The notes beneath the pieces are model-generated. The model saw only the letters and a program-made list of their open reading frames with translations. It made no database searches and had not been told where the DNA came from. From CAZGIF01 sp964526045 (GTDB taxonomy: Bacteria; Patescibacteriota; Gracilibacteria; Absconditabacterales; Absconditicoccaceae): a DNA stretch of 64,000 bases. The position numbers were made by a program, and so were the translations under genes. The DNA is taken from the NCBI GenBank assembly GCA_964526045.1, contig CAZGIF010000001.1, positions 310,001 to 374,000 on the forward strand, given 5' to 3'. The stretch's first letter is position 1; each line of letters starts with the position of its first letter. Shown here one piece after another: positions 54,301 to 64,000 of this stretch.

Positions 54301-57300
54301 ATTTGAGAGCAAATTCTGGATACCATTGCACTTGAAAGTTATTACAAACATATTGGATTTGTTATGCAAGAGACACTATTATTTGATTGAACAATCAAAG
54401 ATAATCTCATCTATTGATTAGGAAACATTGACAAAAAAATGCTTCATAGTTGTATTACAAAAGCACAATGTCACTTTATTTATGACTTACCTCATGGTAT
54501 ACAAACACATATTGGAGAAAAATGAATAAAGCTATCATGAGGGCAACGTCAACGCATTGCGATTGCAAAAATCATGCTCAAAAACCCATCTATTGTTTTT
54601 TTGGACGAGCCAACATCGTCATTGGATAGCTTTTCTGAGGATGCAATTACGAAAGCGCTTCAAGAATTATACAAAGGTCGTACAATAGTAATTATCGCAC
54701 ATAGACTCCAAACAGTAAAACATGCGGATACTATTGTATATTTAGACAATGGAAAGATTATTGAACAATGAACACATAACCAACTAGTCAATCTCAAATG
54801 AAAATATGCTTCAATGGTAGAAGTACAAACATGATTTTAGATATACAAAAACCTTTCTGCATATCAGAAAGGTTTTTTTGTAGAGTAGTATATATTAAGC
54901 AATCTCTTCATTTTTGGATTAGTTTTTGAACTTATTTGCTCTAAACAAAAAGCGAGCAACTGCTTCTCTTGTAGCGGTATTGTTCATATTTTCCATACTA
55001 TCTGCAGTTATTCCATATGCTTTTGCAGTGTTGTAGTAGTTTTTGTATCGAGGTTCTGCATTTGTTGTGATATCATTTCTTATTGTTCTCATAACAGTGG
55101 TAATAACTTCTGCTTTTGTCATAGGATCTGTTGGTCTAGCACTTCCATTTGATCATTTCATCAATCACATATTGCATGCAGTGATGATATAAGGAATAAG
55201 AGTCTTATCAGCTTGATAAATATCTTTAAATCCACAATCAGGATTTGCTCATCGTTGCATATTGAGTTGTAATCATAACATAACGATAAACTTTGCCATT
55301 TCCTGTCTTGTTATGGTTTTTTGTCATCCAAATGCTTCTTTTGAGCTATGGATTGTAAATCCTTGTTGGTACATTCGATTTACAACTTGATCTAAGTCTT
55401 CAGTTGGAGCAGATCACTGCATTCATCACATGTCAGTAACTTCAACTTGAGCAGAAATACTAACGGGTTTTGTATCACTAGGATTAGATGTCGTTGATTC
55501 ATTAATAACAGTAAATTCTGTTGTTGTATCCAACGTAGTATTCTCTAACAATGCTTCTAACTCAGCTTCATTAATCATTGCAAATACAGGTTGCATAAAC
55601 AAAGAACTAAAAGCTATAGACAATAACGCAAGTCAAAATACAGAAGAGGGTAGACGATTCATCAAGAAAATGCTATAAAAATGTAAAATACTATATGTAA
55701 GGATATAAATTTTTAACATTTTTTCAACATCGTAATTTTTAATTCTCTTGACAAAAAACAAAGCTAGCAATGTATTGTGTTATTCTTAGCAGGATTTTGG
55801 CATAAGTTACTATAATACAAATCAAAAAAAAACAGCAAAAAAACAGCAAAAAAATAGTAAAAATACAGATAAAAATCGAAGCTGTATCAAAATACACAAA
55901 AAGGTTTGTAAAACGCATCAAATTTATTACTATCTAGCATGTTGGCACCATGTCAGAGCGGTCTATTGGACAGGTCTGCAAAACCTCGGTTCGTGGGTTC
56001 GAATCCCACTGGTGCCTTATTTCTTACTCAATATTCACCAAAATACATAGTTCCAAATACATATACATCAACATTACCTAGAACAAAAGTAATAAAAAAA
56101 CACATACATCGAAAAATGTATGTGTTTTTTTTTGTTAAGTTTTTTTTTGTTAAGAACGTTTGCTAATAAAAAGAACACGAATCAAATAAAACACCTATCC
56201 ACATAACTACTTTTTAAGGTTATCATACGCTACATTAGCAGCTTCTTCTTCAGCTCACTTTTTATTTTTTGCAGTTCAAGTTCAAATAATACGTCACTGA
56301 ACCGATACTTCTGATTTGTAGACAACTGCGTTGTTTTTGACATCAAGCTCGTGTTCGTATGTATAATATTCTGGGAGAATCTTTTTGCGTTCTTGTACAA
56401 GCTCTTGGAGCAAAGACTTGTAACTTTTGTAACGGTTGTTTTTGACATCTTCTAGCTTTGTATACACAAAGTGACGTACAAAATACTCAACAACATCTAT
56501 CGACTGGTCCAAATACAAATACCCAATAAACGCTTCACAACAGTCAGACAACACTGATTTTTTGTTTCTTCATCACTGTTTTTCTTCTCAATTTCATAAC
56601 AAAATCACAGCATCTAGTCAAATATCTTGTGCAACTTGTGCAAGCGTTTCTTCTCTGACAAGTTTGATTTTGTACAAAGTAAGCGTAGATTCTGGTTCGT
56701 GAGCAAAATCGCAAAACAAGAATTTATTGACAATAGCACCCAAAATACCATCACCAAGAAATTCTAGTCTTTCGTTGTGTGCATAATCACCTATATAATC
56801 ACACGCATACGACTTGTGGATAAATGCGGTCAAAAAAAGATTATGATCTCTGACTGGTTGCGTGTCTGGCATCTCTAATCACTGTAAAAACTCCTCCAAC
56901 TCTGATAGTTTGAGTCTGGAATCGGGTGTAAACTGCATGCCCTATTATTTTCTAATAAAATATATTTTGTCTTCAAAAAAGCATAACCATTTGTTTGGTT
57001 TTGTGCAAGAGAAATTTGTTGCAAAGTTTAGTAGCTATTAGAAATCCTCAGTCTCGTGCCTCGACAGCTCCTTTCAAAAGGAGCCAATTCTCGTAAGTAT
57101 GCAAGGCTCCTTCTGGAAGGAGCTGCCCGAAGGGCTGAGGATGTTTCTTCATAAAAAACTACCCTACAAATCTAATCGAACTCGTATCAATCATATTTCA
57201 CATCACTCCGGCTGTATGTGTTTGCAAAAGTGAATCATATCAATCTACTGTACGCTGTAATACTTCGTCCATATGTCCGACATGTCATTTGCAATTATCG

Positions 57301-60300
57301 AGTTCTTGTGCTATGTCCGCTGTGAGCTTTTCTTGTTGCATGAGAGATTCTATCATATTGTCAAAAATCACATCAGCAATGTATTCTGGCACGAATGCAT
57401 CGCTATCGTACAAAGCAGTCAGTTGTTTGTGTAGATATGTTGTTGCTTGTGTTATGTTTGTATACATGAGATTGTAGTAAATATAAAAGTTAGTATGTTT
57501 TTGCTTGTAGTATGAAGTTGATGTTATTAAGTTTGGATACCCATGACGTTATCAATACGATCTTTCATCGCTTGAGTAAATTCTTTGGCTTGCGTTTCAA
57601 GTTCCTTTAAAAGCATTTCTGCTCTTGCTCTTGCAACAAATCACTTACTGGTATCATTTCTAATACTAACTAACTTTGCTTGTATTGTATCGAGAAGTTC
57701 TTTGACGAGCGTTATACGATCTCATCATTTCATAATTCTTTGCTTCCATGACTTATTCATAAGTCATACTCGTTTACTTCACTGTCACAAAAAAGACGTT
57801 CCAGTAGCAACATAACACATAGACAAGAACTTTTGTATTTTTTCTGGTTGATTCAACTTGTTTACTCTGTTGAGTCTATTATGAAACCTTGCAGTAGAAC
57901 TCGTCATTCTCGACCATCCACTAACCTTACTGGTTTTCAAAATAGTTTCATAGTTTGTATTAGCTGCTAAGTTAGATTTATATCATTTGTTTTCTTTGGT
58001 TAGTGTTTTGTTTTGCATTTGCGTATTCGTATTTTCATTATCAATCTCATCGTATTGGTTACGCAGACCTTCGATTGCTAGATCTTTATCTTTTAGTCTA
58101 TTTTTACTACCACTGATACGTGCTTCAATCAATGCTTGTATTCTTTTGTATGAAGTTTCGAGCTCTTTAAAATCTTTGAATACTTGGGGTAGATCAATAC
58201 TTACGTTGTTGTTTGTAATATCCAATTTCATATACTTAGAAATGTCTTGTCCATTTTGAGCTGCTAGAAGTAGAGTTTGGTGTATTTTTGTTTCCAATTT
58301 TTGCTGTCTGATTTTGATTTCGTTCATCACAGTTTGATTTTTTGCTTGTCGATTTGCTGTTTTGATTGTTTTTTTATACGCATCTGGCAACATATCGTTT
58401 GTCATTGCATTGGCAATTCACTGTTGCGCAAGTTTTTCGATCAATCACTTTTGTGATGCGACATTGATAGTATTTGCACTATTCGTGGTTGTATTAAATG
58501 AGTTTGTTGGACCTGCCTTCAAAAATCTAGCCATGAGTACTTTCGTGTAATAAAATCATTACCAAAAAGTATACTGACTGCTCTCACGTCTAGCAAAATT
58601 CTCATCGCGTCAGACTTCATCTTTACGCTAAGTGACAAAAAAAGTATATAAATATTTGACTTTTGATAAAAAATATGTAAATTCTATATTAGAAAAGAAA
58701 AGTAAAACAACATTTTATATATTACTGTGTATTCACATGGCTACTAATTCAAATAATCACGTTTCTCATAATCAAGATACCAATCTAGAAACAACACTTG
58801 TACAACCTTCTCAACAAGTACATACATTTCATACAGTAGAAAGAAGTACCGATCTAACGAAATCAATGGCAGAAAAAAACTCTCCACTACAACCTGATGC
58901 AGAAAAGCTTAGCCTAGCTATTTTATCAAAAACATCAGAGAATATAGAACCAACTGAAGAATTCGCTCAAAAGCAAATAGATATTCTATCAAAATCGGAA
59001 GTTACTCTTGAAGAAATGACTGGTATGCAAGAAGCTATTAAAAAAATTAAATTACTTGTTGATTCGTGAGTACAAAATATTAATTCTGCAGTAGAAAAAA
59101 TACTTGCTCCATTTATGCACTCAAAAAGAACAAAATTACTAATACCTATCTTAGCTACGTTGTTGTATTTCTGAGTACCTAAAGCGTTTGTCAACTATAT
59201 TGAATCTTGAAAGTTTGAGATAAGTGAAACTGTCATGGCTCAGACCAATACTCAGAATACAGTTGGGAATTTGAATCAATATGTCCCACCGTTACTTGCA
59301 CAACTGGTTTCTTGAGATTCTTCTAGACAAGTTTTAGCTCCTGGATGACAGTTAGAGAAAGTTGCAGAATTCGCAAAATTATACTATTTTAGAGTAAAAA
59401 ACGGTGTTCCTGAGTTTCCATGACAAACTCCCCCGGACATAAAAACTTGAACCATAGACACAATATGAGTAAGTCCACTTCTGAGTGAATATAGTATAAA
59501 AATGACAGGATCTCCACTTTGAGACAAAGCAACCTGATTCTTAGTTATGGATAAAGAATTTGAAACTATGCTCAATAGTATTGGTTATATTTCCCAAAAA
59601 TGATTTATAGAGAATAAAATTAAAGAACCATGATTTGACTATAAAATTTTTCTATCTGATCAAAGAAGACGTTTTCAAAGTTTTGTTATCGCAATACAAA
59701 CTCAAGAGGAGAATTTACGTAAGGCTAAAGAAAACGAAAGTGAATCATTATCTAAAAAAAACAATAACGATTGGAATCCAGTTTGAAAAAAAAAGAGACA
59801 AGAAGAATATGATGAGGCTGTAAAAAATAGAAAAAAAGTAGAGAATGATTTGAAAATTGCGAGACAAAGAGCAACCCCCTCGTTTTTTGTTATGAATGAT
59901 AATTTATTGGAGATAGATCCTAATAACAAGGTTACTAAAAATGCATGATGATACAACCCAACGATCCATAGTTGAGTAGAAGTTGATGTTTCTCATTGAT
60001 GATTAGTTTCTATTTATTTGAAAAGAAGAAACGCTGCTCCAGTAACGGTTACGCCTCCATCGTGAGCTGAAGGACAAGTTATAAATATATTAGATGGTCT
60101 GGCTAACTGAAGTATCACTACAGCATCACTACCATGAGAATTAGCATCATTAGTATGAGTACCTAGCGATAGTAAAAACATTCCTGTTAAAATAAATATG
60201 CCCTCTTGATACCAGCCTATGTCTCTCAAGATTTGAGATTTAGATAAAAATGCATATGCTCGTCTTTGAGCACTCAAAGTAAAAGAAGTAAAAACTTTTA

Positions 60301-63300
60301 ATGTTTGATGAATAGATAAAGTGCTTCTTGTAGAACTTGAAGCAAAAGATCCTGTTTTATTGAACCATATAACTTGAATTGTATGAGTTATTGATATAAT
60401 GGGTAGTAACTGAAATTTCAATACTAAAGCTAATAAAGCAAAGCAATTGGCTGCTAATTTTGGTCTACCAGGTGATTTTGCTATATTTGACAACAACTGA
60501 AATATTATACAACTTCAACAACTGCAAAATTCTTCAAGCTTTGATTGGAAAAATGTACGCATTCAGTTTTTGGATGTGGGTAGTAAAAATGCACTTTTAG
60601 AACAAGGAACAAACGATGTTTTACAAATAGTGGCACAAACAAATAGCAATGGGAATGGCAATCAAACTAATAGTCGAACAAACCCAAACGGTAATGGGAA
60701 TTGATCAGGTAATTGAACTCGAACTAACCCAAACAACAATACAAACAATAACACACCTAACACGAACACGAATACTACCAATACCAACTCAAACAGTAAT
60801 GCTCTAAAAATAAAAACATTACAAAATAATGTAAATACGATATTACAAGAGATGAAGAAAACCACTAACGAAAGCAGAACAAACACCCTCGCTAATCAAA
60901 TGCAATCACTTAGCAGTCTTCCTGTCTATATAAACGGACAAGCAAGATGAGTATTTTGATCTTTTGAAACGCCTTTAGGTAACCTCAAGAATACGACAGC
61001 AATTATAACTACAAAATGAGGACAACTAGTTCTTTGGATTACACTAAAAAGATAAAAAAACATAAATTTACAACACACAACACAATGGCTTCAAGCTGAA
61101 CATCACAACCTATAAGACCACATGAAGTTTCTAGTGAAAATAAAGAACAAAAAGAAACTCCAAAATCTTCAGAACTCTCTGAAAAGCAAGCTCAAGATTT
61201 GGCTGAAACTCTCAACGATCCTGCTCACACAGGAGAACAAGAGCAAATAGAGCAAGATAAAGCAGAGCAAAAAACTCTTCAAGATATTGTGCAACCACAA
61301 AATGAAATCGAGACGTGAGCTCGCCAACAGACGACACCAGACGCACAAACATCAGAGGTAAAAACAGAAAGTAGTGAAAATAGAACAGTAAGTAACGAAA
61401 CCATACAAAATGCCTGACGGGGTCAAGATGCAAACTCTCTATGAGACAGACCAGAAGCTTGAGGTGCTTCTCAGCCAGAGTATGTATGACCAACTCAAGC
61501 TGATATTTGAAGAAATGACAAAGAAAGAGAAGCAATAGCGGAAGAGAAAGCAATCGCAGAATATGAAGCATTGCAAGCAGAATTATCCAAAGCTAGTAAC
61601 CCATCACATACAACAACTCCACAACATGCTACGCCTGACTCTGGTCACGAACATACAAAACATGACGACGATCTAGAAGAACAAGACGAGACTGATCGTG
61701 ATGAGACAGATCAGGACAAAAAAAACTTCTTGCAAAAAGCATGGAGCAAAGTCAAACAGCCATTTGTACGACTATCCAAAAAATTCAAATCACTCTTTTC
61801 CAAAAAAGACTAACACACACAGAACATAATAAAAGAAATAAGTCAACATATACACACAAAAAATACGTACAAATTTGTCAGATAATATCTTTGCTACTAT
61901 AATCAGTAAAAGGTATTACTTTTAACTTATATAGATTATAGTATGGCAAAGTTACTTATGGCATGACCTAGTTCAGGATGAGGAAAATCCAATGATTTAG
62001 ATCAAACGCTTGAAAAAGTAAAAAATCTAGACATTCTAGATAGTAGAGCAAAGAATATTATTGAGAATATTGGATCTAGTCTCAATAAAACTTTGGCATT
62101 ATGAAAATGAAGTAATAAAACAAAAACAGTCAAAACTTTATGAGAAATTAAAGACTGACTTCAAGATAAAATAAATTACGTAAATGCTTCAGTAAATACT
62201 GCAAAAAAGGATTACGATAAAATATTAGATAAAATTGAGTGACTTCAAGAGTCACATAATACAGCCAATAATCAAATAGACGTAGAAACAACTCTTAATA
62301 GAATCAATTCTTCTTCAAACGAGTTAAACAACAAATATAGTTTAACATTTAAAGAACTCGACTTAACGCAAGAGTATATATTATCTTCAAATCAAAAGGA
62401 ATTTAAGAAACATGTAGCTCATATAAATGATAATAAACTAACTTCTTATTTAGAAAGACAAAATGCACTTCAAAAAATATTTGATGATGTAGAACAGAAA
62501 ATCAATCATTTGAATTCGGCGGTAGAACAGAACTTTGACAATCAAACAAAAAACATTTCTCATATAAGTTCTACAAAGTTTGATCTCGACCTAAAAAATG
62601 ATCCAAAATGATTTTCTTCAAACTTTAATATCGAAAAAATTGTTCTTAAAGATGCTGTTCAGACAGTTACAAGTAAATCTATCCATGTAGAAGAAAATTG
62701 AAACAACATTTTGATCAATGGTCATATTGTATGAAAACATACTTTAGATGATTCTTGAAATTACTCTTTGGTTCTGAACTCATACGAAGACATTCATACA
62801 TCTGTCAGAGATCTTTTGCCGATTGATATGACATTGACTATACATGCAGAAAGTGATGCCAATATAACTCAAACTAAAGACGTCACATTTGTGATACAAA
62901 AGCCAAGTACGCCAGCAACACCAATCAACACGCTCCTAACTAGCAAAAAAGCTGAAGTTGTCAACAAAATGTCACAACGGTATGAGTCCAAACAAGAAGC
63001 GATGCACAAAAAAATACTTGACGCACAAGCACAAAAAATCAATGGATCGTATTGATCTTTGTCTACAAAAGACAAAGAGCTTTTTCACAAATTGCTTTGA
63101 TGAAAAGCAGATGACAAAACGTATGGATTTTTGAATACATACAATAACAAAAGTGATCGAAAAATGTGAAATATACAAGTAGCCGTTTCTCCTGGGAATC
63201 CAGGTCAAATATGAGCAAAGACTAATATAGATGAGGCATCAATGTATGATCTACGACAAGATAAAATCAAAAATGACCCGAAACTTTTTGATGGTTTTGT

Positions 63301-64000
63301 TGGAGACGAAAAGGACTTTGAGAAGATTTTTGAAAAAACACTTGGAGAAGATGAGATGACAGCTGCATTTGAAGTAAATGCTGAAGTCTACTGACGACAC
63401 AAATGAGGTATCAAAGCAACTTCAGTGCCTACATCAGGAACTTTTGATAGTGACAGAACAGATGCTCAACTAAGTTTCACTAAACTTGTAAACCACTTTG
63501 TATCCAACAAGAAAGACATTTGGAAAGAGATCAGAACATGATGGATGAAAGATAAAATGTCTGGTATGGAAACTCAAATCCAACAAAGACTCAATGAAGT
63601 CCACAAAAAAAACCACGAATCTCTCAAAAAGCAAAAAGCAATTGATTTTGCAACGCAATTAGACTCTCGTTTTACAGCTTTGCCCCAACAAGATAAAGAT
63701 CTTTTTTCTGATCTGTTGGCATGAACAAGCAAAGACGTTTCATACGCAGATTTAAATACACCATGACTTGCACAAGCAGAACGAGAAAAAGCACAACTTA
63801 CATTCCCCGTCAACAAAAGCGCAGTATACAAAATTGGAGCACGTACATGAGCACTTAGTGACCGAAATATGCATGAGGCGTTTTTGCAATCAGTTTTGGA
63901 AAAAGCTGGAACGGATAGCTTTGATGAATCAGAATTCAAAGACACATTACAAAAATACTTGTCTGACGAAGAGTTGATGAAACAAAGTATCAATGATGGT

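Overview
The window is a low-GC bacterial chromosome segment in which TGA is a sense codon. Read with the standard code, almost every gene shatters into fragments. Read with TGA as glycine (genetic code 25), the fragments join into full-length, recognisable proteins that all end in TAA or TAG. TGA falls on invariant glycines: three in a row in the dihydrofolate reductase Gly-Gly-Gly motif, inside the ABC transporter LSGGQ signature, in Walker A loops, and in the C-terminal GFRG of a DUF4256 protein. Tryptophan is still written TGG. This points to the Absconditabacteria (SR1) / Gracilibacteria (BD1-5) branch of the Patescibacteria (CPR). All CDS below were translated by hand with TGA = Gly, and every complete CDS length is a multiple of three.

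Region 1 (1-8.8 kb) is minus-strand accessory DNA: small secreted or membrane proteins, a YcxB-like and a DUF4256 protein, a GNAT gene, a truncated P-loop kinase, a DoxX/DCC pair and folA. Two 40-bp near-identical direct repeats (4633-4672 and 7032-7071) bracket a 2.4-kb cassette that carries an HD-family hydrolase, a small unknown gene and a phosphoribosyltransferase-like protein. It looks like a mobile or defence-type insert. Region 2 (8.9-12.5 kb) has a REP-associated transposase, a decayed second copy, REP hairpins abutting asnS, and a lipoprotein gene whose first 30 codons are a diverged duplicate of the asnS start.

Region 3 (12.6-23.7 kb) is mostly metabolism and maintenance: a PQQ-type sugar dehydrogenase, pncC, aspS, an ATL-type alkyltransferase-like protein, a ZIP transporter, a multidomain rhodanese / degenerate metallo-beta-lactamase membrane protein, thioredoxin, an RsuA-type pseudouridine synthase, an MBL hydrolase and pyrH. 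Region 4 (23.7-42.6 kb) is the cell envelope: three secreted proteins, a 1627-residue SLH-containing putative S-layer protein with its own strong promoter, comEC, a glycosyltransferase, a CsaB-like polysaccharide pyruvyl transferase (the enzyme class that makes the wall ligand for SLH domains), and a 1312-residue protein with about eight lamin-tail-like repeats, followed by murF.

Region 5 (44-56.9 kb) holds two overlapping unknown genes, a VirB4/TraD-type ATPase, a long bifunctional Rel, tRNAs for Ser, Met(CAU) and Cys (Leu lies earlier, at 38.4 kb), rpmG, rpsP, two membrane proteins, an ABC exporter, a second SLH protein and rnc. Region 6 (57-64 kb) is a set of large, helix-rich proteins with no recognisable family, the last running off the window end. 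No CRISPR array, rRNA or prophage was seen.
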